In this document: in pieces, positions 11,458-24,245 of the stretch
Layout of the letters: every line of letters starts with the position of its first letter
Numbering within the stretch: the stretch's first letter is position 1
NCBI GenBank assembly: GCA_932521035.1
Contig: OW051497.1
Coordinates: 9,734,001 to 9,798,000, forward strand
DNA from: Oscheius dolichura
Lineage: Eukaryota > Nematoda > Chromadorea > Rhabditida > Rhabditidae
Direction of reading: 5' to 3'
Length of the DNA stretch: 64,000 nucleotides
Position numbers and translations under genes: made by a program
Notes under the pieces: model-generated
The model's input: the letters and a program-made list of their open reading frames with translations, nothing else
What the model was told of the DNA's origin: nothing
The model's database searches: none

Positions 11458-12999
11458 CTAGAGAAACAGTATTCCGCCCTGCTGCGGGAATTGAAAGAAA
11501 AAGCGAGATCAGCATCGGAGGCAATCTTAAACAAAATCTATCTTCTTTCTGGAGTGATGCAAACCTGAAGCAGAGAGGTAATCCCCTCATTGAGATTGAA
11601 ATCTGCCGTGTTCATCAAACCACTGGCAGAGGAGGAAGAACCGTCTTCTTCTTTGGGTTGGATGAAGCCGTTCTCATTGAGTTTGTTGAGGAAAAGGGAA
11701 TCGGACAGGGAGAGGCTTCCGTCGTGGTCGTTTATCATGGTGGAGTCGATCTGAATTCAAACAAAACATTTAACTTTAGCGATCAAAAACCAACCTCGGC
11801 AGAAGAATTAGCCATACTTTGTGCTTGCTGTATTAACGAAGCTAGAAGGTCATCCTGGGCACACACTAGAAAACAAAAATGAGAAATTATCGACCCAGCA
11901 CAATATGGATGAGGTTACGGATAGCGCGAGGAGAGGCCAAGGCGGCGTAAAAGCAGTAAAAGCCAGCTAGCAGCCATCTGTTGCCATGGGTACGTGGGAG
12001 ACTGAGGTAGGAAAAGAGTAACGAGTACCAGCTGGTGCCCTTCTCCGTTCGGGAGTGGAACTTGTGGTGGACAGAAGGGCACAAGTAGCTTGTCGCTCTA
12101 CAAAAGTTACAAACAGCAACAAACAAGTTCGCTCCCCCCAGCCGCTTACTTCAACTAGCTACAGGTTTTAAAGTAACTGATAAGAAGGTGGGTTACGAGA
12201 CAGAGACCAGCAATTGTACATAGTTTTTCACCCGTAGTATTTCCTCCCGGCACTGGGAGTAGTTGATGTCGAGGATCCATCGGTATTCCTAGACCGGGCA
12301 CGGGGAATACTTGACACATCGCACTATTCCAGCGTCGAATTGCACAGCCATCCATAGTTGGATAGGGCAGCAGGCTTCCAGGTACTCGGACCTTCCCATG
12401 CTCATGATTTCCTCCTTCGTAGAGACTGATCTTCCCGTCCGCTCCGTATAAGGCATACATTTGGTACTGACAACGGGTCCTTTTCCAAGAATTACACCTG
12501 AAGGAAGTTCCTAATCGAGAATGTGAACAAGAGGAAGAGAGGGGCATTGTTTCCGAAAGAGTGTAATCAATCTCAAATCGGGAAATCCTTTATGGCAACG
12601 GAGAGAAGCGTTCCCACAGCGAGGATACGAAAGAAAACGTCAATACGATTGAAACTGTTTGCTATTCTCTATGACCCGTGCAAATTAGCTTACATTATAG
12701 CGTGCTATCCCTTTCCGGGCCATCGAACTGATGCGCAAGGAACAGTAAATATGAGTGCTAATCTCCGAAAGGTGTTCAAAATTGTTTGTGACCTTTAGAC
12801 AGCGGACGGGAGGTTTCAGAACGTACCGGTAAGTGACCTTTGTCCCGGCGCGGAGCTCGTCACATTTCCGCTTGGAAACCTTCTCTGTTCTTCTCGCGGC
12901 CGCCAATTCTTCCTTGTTTTTATAGACTCCGATCAATCTCCAGGGAATCGCTTTTCTTTCTTTTTTCGGTAGAGCTTCCAGTTCCGGACTTGAGTCCAT
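11458..12999 (-). CDS. FLYWCH-like zinc-finger protein (transposase-type DNA-binding domain)
   Basis: The first exon, 12827-12999, starts at ATG 12999 (MDSSPELEALPKKERK) and contains WRLIGVYKNKEELAAARR. It joins in phase 2 to an exon starting at 12497 (CNSWKRTRCQYQMYALYG) that ends its domain with GNHEHG. The order C-x7-C-...-H-x-H after a W-x-L-I-x-x-Y segment is that of the FLYWCH-like domain found in MULE-type transposases and their derivatives, which are abundant in several nematodes. Further exons 11795-11865, 11565-11750 and 11458-11481 continue in consistent phase (AQDDLLASLIQQAQSMANSS, then an acidic Ser-rich tail), giving a model of about 239 aa if exon 2 runs to 12232. No transposase catalytic core is present. 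The domain is well supported; the exon 2 end and the C-terminus are less so. Confidence 0.6.
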
Positions 13000-13292
13000 T
13001 TGAATAAAGGAATACAGTTCAATAGGCGATTAAATGGATCCAATTCCAGTGGGCGAGAAATGATTGTCGATGTGGTCGCGTTTCCGCGGATATCCAAGTC
13101 AGTCCGTGAGGTAAGAGGAGGTTATTGGAAAGGAGGAAGGAGGAGTGTGGGAATTTGCGGTGCGGAACGCGACGAGAGGTCCAGGGAGGGGGGTCGTGGG
13201 GGTAGAAACAGGCTGGTTCCCCAATATGAGCGCCCCCGCCTCTCCCATTGATTGCACCCCTCAGGGCCCCTAAAAACTTCACACTGTTAGGG

Positions 13293-14571
13293 TCACTGGT
13301 CCCCCCGGGGGCAACAGATGGCTGCAAGTTCTTTGTCTTCTGTAAAGGAACGCGACGGCGCCGGTGGCTGCTATTACAGCCCGTTAATTATTTGGGATCG
13401 ATACGTTAAAGCAGACGGGAGCCAGACGTTATTCAAACTATCAAAAAACAGAGAAGATGACGCCACTTACTGGACATTTTGGCATCTGGCATGGGGCCAA
13501 ATGGGTTGAATGGGTTCAATCCTCGCGGCTGGGTTAAAGCTTTCAGCAGAGCATCATCTGTCTGGAAAAAGCCGAAGTCTGACGATGCATCCTGGTCCAG
13601 ACAGACCTTTTTCACCCTCGGGGCATAATTAGCGGGTGCCTGTGCATTGATCTTCTCTTCACATATGGCCCACAAACCTCCGACCCCTGGAAAAACGGGA
13701 TGTTATCTAATCAAAGGGCAGAGAGCTGCTAACCTGTGTCATGCTTTCGTTTCAAATGGAATTTCATCGTCGTTGGACTTCTATCATTTGTTACCCAGTG
13801 GCAGAATCGACATCTGACCCCGGCGAGGCCATAACTTCGGAGATCGGTGAAGAATTCCCAGACCTGAAAAAAACGAAACATGATAGAGCAGAGGAGAGGA
13901 GTGTTTCAATCCCGGGATTCACACGCGAGCTTCAAGCTTTTCCGCGTGTTTGCGGCCACCATCACGGCCACCCCGGACGGTAAACAGTTTCTCCGTCAAT
14001 CCAGGGAAACCGCTGTTTTTGCAGCATTCAAAGCCGCGACTATTTCTATTTCACTTCTCACTATTTCCAGTCTAATAAACGAGATTCTGGATAAGAAGTC
14101 CATTAGGAATTCGGCCTGGTTTAAACAAGTTCTGTGCCTCTCCCCAAACACAAGAAAGCTGTTTTTCTCTATCCCAAAAACAAGAAATCCCACTGCCCCG
14201 CTTTTCGCGTCCCCCACCCAAAAGGCAAAGTGAAAACGCACTGGATTACTTTTTTTCCTTCCAGCGTTTCGTGGATTTGGGACGTTTGGGGCTGGTTGTA
14301 ACCCGTTCTTTACAAAGATCTGAAAAAGAGGTGATATACAACCGGAAGATGGCAGAGCAACACCTGACAATCCGTCATCGGCGGGAAGACGGCTGGAAGC
14401 TCAATTTTATCACCGGGGATCCTGAATTTCAATAATATTAAATTTGGATAGCAGCTGGGAGAGAGAAAACAGGCCAAAACGGATGGGAACAGTTTTTCGA
14501 GGGGTTTTCAAATGTGGAACGGGGTCCTGAAATCGGCCGACAATTGGCTGTCCCGTTTCTGGGTCAAACAT
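13293..14571 (-). CDS. BED-type zinc-finger protein
   Basis: Six exons on the minus strand (14471-14571, 14343-14421, 14242-14319, 13734-13863, 13471-13686 and 13293-13339) keep one open frame, about 216 aa from ATG 14571 (MFDPETGQPIVGRF). The basic stretch GRKKSNP leads into a BED finger: VWEFFTDL, then CRFC, then MKFHLKRKHD. The invariant aromatic, the C-x2-C pair and the H-x4-H-type ending are all visible. The C-terminal part (LWAICEEKINAQAPANYAPR and LNPFNPFGPMPDAK) matches nothing I recognise and has no hAT dimerisation or transposase core. BED fingers bind DNA and come from hAT transposases or from host transcription factors. It lies just upstream of the FLYWCH-like gene on the same strand, about 290 bases apart. 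Confidence 0.75.
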
Positions 14572-16887
14572 ATTCAGTTCAAAACTACACTGCGCGCTTG
14601 GTCGTCTCTAGTCGAGGTCACCTAAATATCGAAACCCCTTTCTTTTCAAGAAAAATGTCCCCACACACGCTCGGGTCTGCGCCGTTCTCTAGCGATCTTC
14701 ACGAACTCTCCTTCCTAAGCTCAAGGTTGAAAAAAGAGCGAAAAAATGGGTTTAGGAGGCGGAATAGCTGCAAGGACGATTCATTTTTTGTGTGCCGGCA
14801 GATGTTCAGTTCTCTGGAGAAAAACGGGTTCGCACACACTTTTGGGCAATGTAAAGAACCAAAACGAGCTAAAATCCTATCGGTGTAAGTTCCTGGGACG
14901 GGTTGGCTTCGAATGAGATTCGAATATTAGCCGCCCCCGGCTGCCCCTTGCGGTCATCTCTATTTACTCGTGGCCAAGAAATTAGGAGTACTGTACGGGA
15001 CAGGAATTGACCTGGTACAGTAGCCTGAATTTGGACTGGTTTTCGGAGAAAACTGAAAACGTTCCGTTACGGTATCTCCGAGAGCGAGAGGAAGAGCGAA
15101 AGGCGAGAGCGATGGCGGGGATTTTCAAATTTTTCAAATTGATGATAACCGAAAGTAATGAGAAGTGACAAGCGAGTGCCGGGAGAGCATAAATATCTTT
15201 GCCATCTTTGCATGAACTTGGGATTTGGTCAATCGATGCGATTTCTAGGCCGACTAGAATTGGATCGCGCGGGATGGCTGCCGCCAGCGTTCAAAAACAG
15301 CATTCCACAAACAAACTGGATTCGCTTCTGTGCTACCGGCTACGTGAAATCTATTACAAGACTTTTCCAAAAAGCCTACACGCGATTTTGCACTTGTCCG
15401 GTCGCGTGCCCGGTGAGAGATTAAGATGTTCTCTTTTTTGAATTGAAAGGTAAGGAGGAGAGGGAAAAGAGAAAGCGAACGGTGGACTGTTTGCCAGGCC
15501 CGAAACGGATAATATAGAAATCTGAAATGGCCATTTTCACAGAATATTAAGACCCGGAATTACGGTCCCGGGAATCTCAAAGATTACGATTTTCGTACTA
15601 GTAGAAAGATCTCTACGGCAAAGCTTCAAGAAAATAAGGGGTTGCCCCCAAAAATAGGAGAGAGAGGCTTTTAGCCGGTTCCCCCCGTAAAGGAGCCAAT
15701 TGGGGGAGGACAGCTTCATGGAGAAAAATAATAAAGAGAGGAATCAAAAAGTTGGCAGGAGAAATTGGGACCTTGCAAATCCCCGACGGGGGGAAATAAA
15801 GAACACGAGATATATGTGCATCTGTAAGATGAAACGATCCACCACTAACCGGGATCGCTTAGAACCGGTTCGCCGTTTACTCAGACTAGGAAATCCTAAT
15901 CAAGCTGCAATAAAAAATAAACGAGATTCTTGTCGTGCAAGTTTTTGTAAGAGGTGAAGGGATTAGAGGCGGCTCGTCTGTCTTTGAGGAGCCAGCCGAC
16001 AGATATTACACGTAATCTAAGACAGTACGCGATGTGGAAGGAGGCGCAAATAGATTAGGCATCAACCCTTCCTTGTAACACCGCTTTCTCTACAAAATCT
16101 GGTCTTTATCTGATCGATGTAATTAAAACTCGGCGAAAGAAACCACAGCCACGATTTTTGACATCTAGACGGATGATCATGGCCATGTTAGGGAGGTTTG
16201 GCCATGATCACTCTGGGGATCAAGCAGTACTATTTCGGCTTCTTCACGAATAACTTGCAATCTGAACTATAAAGGATTAACTGAAGTGTTTATCAAATTA
16301 GAAAACTCGAAATTTACTAGTAAACCCTGGGATTCTCTTTTGAGAGGGCTGGCCTTCAATAAAGATGAGATTACTCATCCAGAAATTATTTTAGATCTAT
16401 TTTTAGACCACTTTCTAAAACTTCTCACCATCTCATTTCAGTTACTGTATACCACTGTCCAAGCACAAACAAGGCACACTTTTTTGAGCAGCGATCCCAG
16501 GTCCCGCCACGGCTGGAATTTGCGGGAGAGTCCCTTGCATAAAACATTTAGAACTGTGCCTTACCTATATTAATTACTGTATTAATTATGATCTGTGTAT
16601 TTAGCGCTTTTATTGCTTTGACCATATGACTTTTTTACCATGGAAAAGCGAACAAAAGCACAGCAACTATGGATTTTTATACAAAAATTTTAATTTCGAC
16701 GAAAAAATATCATGTTTTTATAGAGTTGGGCGGTCAAACGTTTTTGCTTCTGGAAGGGGATTCTTTGTGAGGGAGGTTTCACGGAAGGGGGATTCTATGG
16801 GTGAGACAAACGCGGGGAAATGGGATTTTACCGGTGATAGGGACATCTTTTTCTTTACTTATACCCGACTATAGTCAAAATTCCAGC
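14572..16887. other. Non-coding interval between the BED gene and the gene at 16.9 kb
   Basis: About 2.3 kb contain no exon series I could support. Open frames here run to 60-124 codons without a matching splice partner or recognisable composition. The two flanking genes are divergent, so the interval probably holds both promoters. An AT-rich block lies near 16560-16730, next to the start at 16888. Confidence 0.45.
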
Positions 16888-19800
16888 ATGTCGATCAAAC
16901 AAGAAGTTATGGATGATATGGACGTCCCCGCCGCTGTGACCAGTAAAGCAGAGATCAAGACGGAAGAGCAGTGCGAGAAGGTTCATTCTGGTCATCCGCT
17001 GAAAGCAGAACCTCTTCGGAGGAATGTTACGAGCGGTGGCTTGCCAAGCTCTTCAGGAAAGGCTCAATCTAGAAAAAGGTATCTAATTTTCTTTTTTTAT
17101 AATTTTGTTCCTTATTCACGTTTGTTTAACTGCTAGAGTAGACTTTCCAGAGTTTCTGTAAAGGAAGAGGTTGAAGTCGTGCCCGGTGTTCTACAAGGAA
17201 CAAGTGGCGATACGAGCGCTGAAGACATTGAAGTTGCCTGTGAAATAGAGATGAGTGAAGAAGACAAGAATACACCTTCACTTGCGGGACATCCTCTGGA
17301 AGCACAATCTCTTCGAATGAATGCCACATCAGAGAAGGGGCAGCCTGTAGAAAGGTTAGAGATTTTCTTTTTATTTTGATTCTTTTCATTATTCCCGTCT
17401 AACAGTTACAGTAAACTTTCCAGCTTCTCTGTGAAGGAAAAGCAGAAAATTCAGCTAATTGCTGAACATCCACTGGGATCTCAAGCTCTGTGGAAGAATG
17501 GTGCTGTCAGAAACTTGCCAAGCTCTACAGCGAATGGTAAAACTGTAGAAATGCATATCGAGGAAATGGACAAAGACTCGGACAGATGGCTATACGACCA
17601 CACAAAGTTTGCCTTCGATCTGTTAACTATCGAAGAAAACTTCGAACTCTTCAAGGTAAGGTCTATTGAAAGCAGAAATTAAGAAAGATTTTAGTGTTTC
17701 AAGAAGACGTCGACCTACCGCCTTTCGCTGGTCGTTTATTCATTGGAATGCTCCCACCTTGAAGAAGTAGCCAAGAACTCGGAGAGAATGACTATCGCCC
17801 AGAGTGGGTCGACTGTTAGCTGCTAATTATACGTCCCGTTTAGCTATAGGGAAAGATGTTTTCAAAAAAATTCGAAAGGGTGGAGACATTCATCGGAATA
17901 TTTTAGTTGCTGTGGAGCAGCTGGTGGCAAATAATCCGGTGAGCTGTCTTACAAGGAAATATTCTTTTAATTCATTTGGGATAAAACCTTTAAAATTTCA
18001 GGAATTCTACAAGGAGCACCCCTATAATCGAGATGCGTTGACCATTTGGCTTTCCATGGAGGCTGCTACAAAGGAAAAAGAGACGCTTCCAGATTGGCTA
18101 CAAATAATACTGGTAGGCAGTTTCATGCTTTTTTTCACTTGTTCTCTATTTTAGACTAATCATAGAACCAGCCTGGATGGAGTTGTGGAGACGATCGGAC
18201 TGAACCTGGGGAGGAAGGCGGATGACTCTGGTCTTGAATGGTCGTACCGTCTAGCCAAATATGCACCAGCCAAGACTTCCCTTCTCAACCTGTGCATTTA
18301 CTTGAATCCTAAAGGCTTCGATTTAGCCCTGGAAGTCCTAAGGTAAGAAAACAGTCTATTCATAACAATTTTTCCTCTTCAGCCCCACAGAGATCCACGA
18401 CTACTCCACTGGTATGAGGCTCGCCTATCGGAGTGATTTTTCAGCCACGCTAGGAGATTTGTTGGCACTCGGAAAAGGTATTCAACTAGCATTTATTTAC
18501 GAATTTGGTTCATTTTGGATGATATGGTACTCGATTTTTCGGAAGAAGTTGATATTGCTGTATATAGTTTGAGCTGTTTGAACGTCTGTTGAACTTTTTA
18601 TTATAGACTACTTTTTGACTTTAGCCACGGTTTTATACAAGTGCTTTGTCAGATCCGGTAAAGTCGGAAATAGCTATCTCCAATATAGAGCTACTGAAGC
18701 AAATAACCGATATCTCGGCTGCCCATGCATTTTTTAAATTAAATATATGGAACGGAGGTATAGTCATTAAATTTTAATAATCGAATCGTTTTAGTGAGAG
18801 CCGAAAGGTGCCGTATACTGGTGAAGAACGTTAAAAAATTAATTTTGGATTTTAAATCGGTCGAAGATGTACACTGGTGGGGTAAAGATGGCATGCTAAA
18901 GGAGACAATGGATAAATGCAAAAAACTGATCGAATTGTAAAGTTTTTTAAAGTTTCAATCTAATATCCTATTTATAGAATGTCTGGAAATGCGGAGATAC
19001 TGTTGATTATGGACAAAGCAAGGAGCGGATTGGTAAAACGACTCTTGGAACTGAACTTTTTTGCCACTCTACGGGTAAGAGTTATTTCAGCAATTTCAAA
19101 GATTTCATTCAATGCAGACCATAGAGAAACACGTTCTCTACGACGCTTCTTCGAAGAGTTGGAAGGAAATAGTCAAGTACAAGAAGGCTGACAATCTGTG
19201 TTTCGAGCTCTATAAAATATCAAGTGAAGACCAGGCAGGGATTGAAATTGGACTAGGAAATGATTACGACGACTATTTCGAAAGCGCAATAAAATTCGAA
19301 ATAGAAAACAAAGAAATATTTCCCGAGGAGCCGTGGAGTCGCTCCCTTGGCCTTCCTGATGATAGGATCTGCGAGAACACCGAATCTAACAGTCACCAAC
19401 CTGGCGAGCCGTCTTCATCACACGTCAATTGCGAAGAGGACATCAAACCGGATCTGCTGAAGCTTACAGAGGCATCTACATCTAGCAATCCACTTCCATG
19501 GGTAGCCGGAAGACTGAATCCATCGATGAAGCCAACTTCGAGTGGAGCAGTTCCAGCTGATCCTATCTCCTCCTCGCTCAGCGGAGCTGCTCAGACGAGT
19601 CTGAACCGAAAGAAACGTGCAGGAGAACAGGTTTGGCCTTCTGATGTGGAGCAGAAAGCGATGAGATCGAAGCCGCTTTCTCCGTCCGCCATGCTTCCAG
19701 ACTCTTCCGATCGCCAACCTTCCAACCCAACGGTACGCAGGGCACAAACGTTTATTCATCATCCGCTCCAGACTCGCATTGCTCCTCTCATTGCTCCTCT

Positions 19801-19915
19801 CATTTCTCCATTTAACTCTACTGGTCGCAATCATACTCAGTGTTGCAGCGACCAATGCCCCCGAAGATGGTGTTCAGCTTCTAAAACATTTTATTGCGTT
19901 TACCATAATGTTTGA
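16888..19915 (+). CDS. Unrecognised large nuclear protein with a triplicated N-terminal unit and a helical core
   Basis: Thirteen exons (16888-17078, 17151-17354, 17424-17655, 17695-17803, 17844-17938, 18002-18112, 18155-18342, 18383-18477, 18546-18583, 18625-18757, 18795-18936, 18978-19074 and 19118-19915) encode about 810 aa. The start MSIKQEVMDDMDVP contains a sumoylation-type IKQE; acidic and Ser-rich sequence follows. The first three exons each carry a diverged copy of a unit centred on G-H-P-L-x-A-x-x-L-R-x-N. Residues about 215-540 are amphipathic helices without gaps, like a helical-repeat scaffold (for example VEETIGLNLGRKADD-type segments). After LYDASSKSWKEIVKYKK comes a long Ser/Pro-rich tail with basic clusters (NRKKRAGEQ) that could act as a nuclear signal. 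No catalytic motif is seen. A transcription or chromatin role is inferred from composition only. Confidence 0.7.
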
Positions 19916-21435
19916 GGTAGAATTAGCCGATTTGGTGATTTGCTGTTATTAGTAGGTTTTGTGTTAGGGTACCCTGTTATAATTTAAAGTTAACGTTGCC
20001 GTCATGCATCCTTGTACCTCAATTTATCCAATTCCACTTTACTTTCCGATGCTCTTGTGTCATTTCTCAATGAGCTTGAACAAATTCCAGGCCTTAATCC
20101 TGTAACTAAATTCCTTTTCATTGTATTAACATGCTGACCTGTTTCTGTTTACGGCTACATGACCGCGAAATATCTTAAAGCAAAAGTGTCGTATGCTTTA
20201 AAGTGTGGTTTTCCGGGTGACCTTGAATTAGCATGATCCCTTGTAAAGTTTATCAAATTCTCCAGGAACAGACTTGTTGCGTTAAAAGTGTTAATAAACA
20301 TCTTTTTGTTAGATTGTCATGTTGTCTATTAGAACTGTTTACGAGTTCAGGTCAAGAAATAGGGTTGGCTTCCAAGCGATATACAGGGTAACTGCCCGAG
20401 TGACGACGAATTAACGTGTTTTTGTTTTCATTTCATAACATTTTGCCCGCTATGTGTGGCCATCCGCTTTGTTGGCATACCAATTCGCCCTGTATGGATT
20501 GACAGCCAATGCTTTAAACTTGCACAATATTGTTCATAGTGGTCGCTATTTCTCAATCTTTCTGTTGCGTTATTTTGGTTAGAAACCGGTTCAAAGACTT
20601 TAAAATATCCTGGTCACTTTGCGTCAGGTTGCGAAATCTTCTGGTGATGGCCATTGCACAATCTTGAGTCTACACAGCGTCTACAAAGGGGGTTCCTCCA
20701 TTTGAACATCCAGCCTATTAGGTTTCCTGGTTTGTCTTATAAACTTCCTTTCTATTCATTTCTCCTTTTTCTGATTTCAAATATAATCTTGGGAGATAAA
20801 ATATGGATGGAATACTGATCCTGAAGGATATTCAACTGGGGTTGCCTGTTATTTAGCGCGTTAATGCCGTCGTTGAATTTTAAACATAGTTCTCTAAAAC
20901 TATTGTTAAGCACCCCTGCTAGTCAAAGTTCAATAATTTCAAATTTAACAAACTTCTAAAATATGAGGGAATTGTATTTTGTCTATATTCAGTCGCCAGC
21001 TTCTCTGCGCTCTTTGCTCGCCAACGATTTCCCAGATCCGCCCCAATTATTTCTTCCCGGGGCTCCTTTTTCACTTCCCAAAAATCCAATAACCCACGGT
21101 TAAAGTCCATTTGCCAACTAACTCTTCTTACTTAGTTTTTTTCTTTTTCGGGCAGTTCGTGGCGCGTCGGCCGATAACACAAGTGTAGGCCGTCTCCCCT
21201 CTCTCTCATTCCCTGCCATTGTGTTCGCTGCCTAGCAAACGTTTCCGCGCTCCGTTTTCTTCGTGACTTTCCCCTGATCATAAGAATAGATCTCCCTTTG
21301 TCTTCTTTAAAAAATTTATCTACGTTTTTTAAGCAATATTTTCCAGATATTCATGGTCACAAGATAGCACTTTCTATTTAACTATTTGCCGAACCATAAA
21401 CCTTTACCCTCTACTGGTAACATCATAGCATAATC
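19916..21435. other. 3' UTR and intergenic DNA, possible small minus-strand ORF
   Basis: The first part is probably 3' UTR of the gene ending at 19915, with AATAAA at about 20293-20298. An ATG-started minus-strand frame of 63 codons at 20919-21110 (MDFNRGLLDFWEVKKEPREE) is moderately protein-like but has no similarity I recognise. The stretch 21150-21430 is likely promoter of the GTPase gene. Nothing else is evident. Confidence 0.4.
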
Positions 21436-24245
21436 ATGGATTTTATGATATCCCAATTTTGTGAGGAGAACAACCATCAGATTTTCAACACTAGGTGAGA
21501 AAACCGTTAAAGTTTAATCGATGGCGGAAGTTTGTTATGAATCACTTTAAAGCAAACACGCCATACTGGTTTTAAAAATTTATAGGAACGATTAAAACAT
21601 TTTTCTTTTTTTTTTAACTTTATATTTAATTTTATAGTTATAGGTTAAAAACACCACAAGAACAAGTGCTTTCACCCAGTGGCGATGATTCCGAGGGCGA
21701 GAATCGCCTTCCTCCGGAAATGGAGCTAGGAAATATCGAGTACAAGGTAAAATTTACTATATTTCTTTTTAGTTTTATTTAGACTGTTTCCGACTAGGCC
21801 AACAAATCCAGTTTTTCAGGCCCGTTTAGTAAATATGAGCGAAGCCAGGCTGGAACACTTGGTAACTCAGATGAAATGGCGACTCCGTGAAGGACAAGGC
21901 GAGGCCATCTATGAGGTCTAGCATTTTTATAGTCATATTTATTATTTTAATAATTTCAGATAGGTGTGGAGGATGCAGGTCATATGAGCGGGTTGACAGA
22001 TGCGGAACTGGAGGAGTCTCTGGCTACCCTGCAAAAGATGGCAGACTCACTGGAGGCCAGCATGGTTGTTGTGAGCAACAGTGTATTTGCTCTCCTAATT
22101 GAAAATGTTCAGCTCACTCGGAGAGATGTGACCCGCCGTGGCTCCCTGACTCGTCGCACCGCTGTAGAAGTCCTCGTTAGAAAGATACCGGAATCACAAC
22201 AATTTATAGAATTGAGGTACGTGTCCTGTCTTAAATTTCTCTGGTCACATGACCCTCTTGAGGGGTTAACTTCCTGCCGAAAGTTATCTTTTTTCTTACC
22301 AGCTGTTTCCCACATGCTGGAGTTTTGACGTCGGCAGTAAAGAGTGTAAACAGTGGAAAAAGACCTGATCCACTCTATATCCGTGGAGTTGGAAGGTCAA
22401 ACAAATGTATTCAATGCGAACGAAATCGAGTAACAGCCCTCAAAAAAACGACAATATTATACAGAAGGATATTTTCAGACTGGCCATACTTGGCGGTGTA
22501 GATGTAGGGAAATCCACTCTCTGTGGGGTTATGACCCAGGGAATGCTTGACGACGGCCAAGGAAAGACCCGACTTAACTTATTTAGGTAGAGTACGTTTT
22601 ATTAGTCAGCCAACATCATTTACAGGTACCCCCACGAAGTAAGAACGGGGAAAACTAGTTCTGTTTGCCTTGATGTTATTGGCTTCGATACTCGAGGAAA
22701 GGTCTGTCCTTTAAAAATAAAAACTGACAATTATTCATCCGTTCAGTTGGTCAACTACTCCAAGAATAGCTTAGAAGAAATTGTGGAGAAGTCCGCTAAA
22801 CTGGTGAATCTTATCGATCTCGCTGGAGATGCCAAATATCTCAAAACTACCATCCAAGGGCTTTCTGGATACCAACCTCATTTTGCCTGCCTGTATGAAC
22901 CTCTTCTTATTATTTTTTACAAAACAGTTTAGACTTATTTCTGCCGTAACCGGACCCACTGCCACTACTAGAGATCATTTAGGATTGGCTACTGCTTTAA
23001 ACGTGCCGATATTTGTCGTAATAACCAAAAAAGATCTGGTAGATAAGCAACAGCTAGAGGAGTGAGTGGCACCGTCCCATTTCTTCGAAATCATTGTTTT
23101 TAGTGTGATAAGAACTGTGAAGATACTGTTGACCAGAGTGGGAATGAACTGTGCTGCCAAGCGAATAAAATCCAAGAGAGATGCCGTCAAAGCAGCGGCC
23201 GACCTCAGCTCAACTGGGGTAGTCCCCATTTTGTGTATCTCGTCCGTCACGGGAGAAGGATTCCACCCGCTGAGATGTTTTCTCCATGTTCTTTCTCCCG
23301 CCGGTATTGATCCACTTTTTGCTACTAATCTTATCATTTGGTTTCCAGTAAACACCGCCAATCGAGTTCAGTTGGCCAAGGAGGACCCGCTCTTCACTGT
23401 CGAGGAGCTCTACAGCGTTCCCCATGTGAGTTTTCCTCTCCCTTTTCCCTTATTCATAAGTTTCTCTTTAGGTAGGGACGGTGGTAGGAGGAATGCTTGT
23501 CAGCGGGCGATACAACGAGGGAGACGGAGCTTATATTGGGCCATTCCGCGATGGCAGCTATGAGAAAGTAAGTGATTATCGATGTTATCCACAGCTTCCA
23601 CTTGAAAACAACGATCGGTTCAAAAAACACGATTCCACGGGGGTGAATGTAAACAGTTCGGCGCTTATCATCGTTTGCTTGAATGAAAACAGAACTTTTA
23701 AAATTTAGACATGGGAAAACACGACGGAAATATTCCATTTTTAGGTCCACATTGGCTCCATCCGCCGCTGCAATCAGCCTGTAAGATCCGTCCTTCCGGG
23801 CGAAGCGGCTTCCATTGCTGTGAACTTTGTCTCCTCCGAGCCACTGATGCTTCGAAGGGTGAGGCCATAGACTAAACAGGAAAACTGATACTTTTCAGGG
23901 AATGGCTTTGATTTCCATCAACTCCAAGCCAGAAGCATGCTTCAGGTTCACGGCAAACCTGTTCCTCCTGGCGCATAGGGGGCCAAATATCAAACCAGGA
24001 TACCAGGGAACCGGTTAGTTTCATCCTTAATTTCTCACGTAATGTCTGTTTTAGTGTACGTCGGGTCAGCGCGGCAGACTGTTTCAATAACGGATATGGA
24101 CTGCGACTCGCTGGACCAGGGAACATGGGCCACCGTCACGATGGAGTTCCTCTCCTTCCCGGAGTTCGTCCGAGTCGGATCACCGTTGATCTTCAGACAA
24201 GGGAAGACCAAAGGAATGGGAGAGGTCACAGACATCAACCCCTAA
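21436..24245 (+). CDS. GTP-binding protein of the GTPBP1/GTPBP2 family
   Basis: Fourteen exons encode about 588 aa: 21436-21494, 21644-21746, 21820-21915, 21960-22216, 22479-22586, 22626-22701, 22747-22892, 22933-23061, 23104-23303, 23349-23425, 23472-23567, 23745-23858, 23899-24013 and 24055-24245. The family-specific N-terminus is visible (NRLPPEMELGNIEYK, LVTQMKWRLREGQGEAIYE). The G domain has a P-loop GGVDVGKST in place of the usual GxxxSGKST, a DLAGD G3 motif and a TKKD G4 motif. Two beta-barrel domains follow (VGGMLVSGRYNEGD and FVRVGSPLIFRQGKTKGMG), as in elongation-factor-type GTPases. GTPBP1/2 proteins are linked to ribosome rescue and mRNA turnover in the cytoplasm. An AATAAA at about 24717 is the likely end of a 3' UTR of about 470 bases. 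No truncation is seen. Confidence 0.92.

Noticed and set aside
11229-11882. 217-codon plus-strand frame
   Set aside because: It lies antisense to the phase-consistent exons of the FLYWCH-like gene and has no domain.
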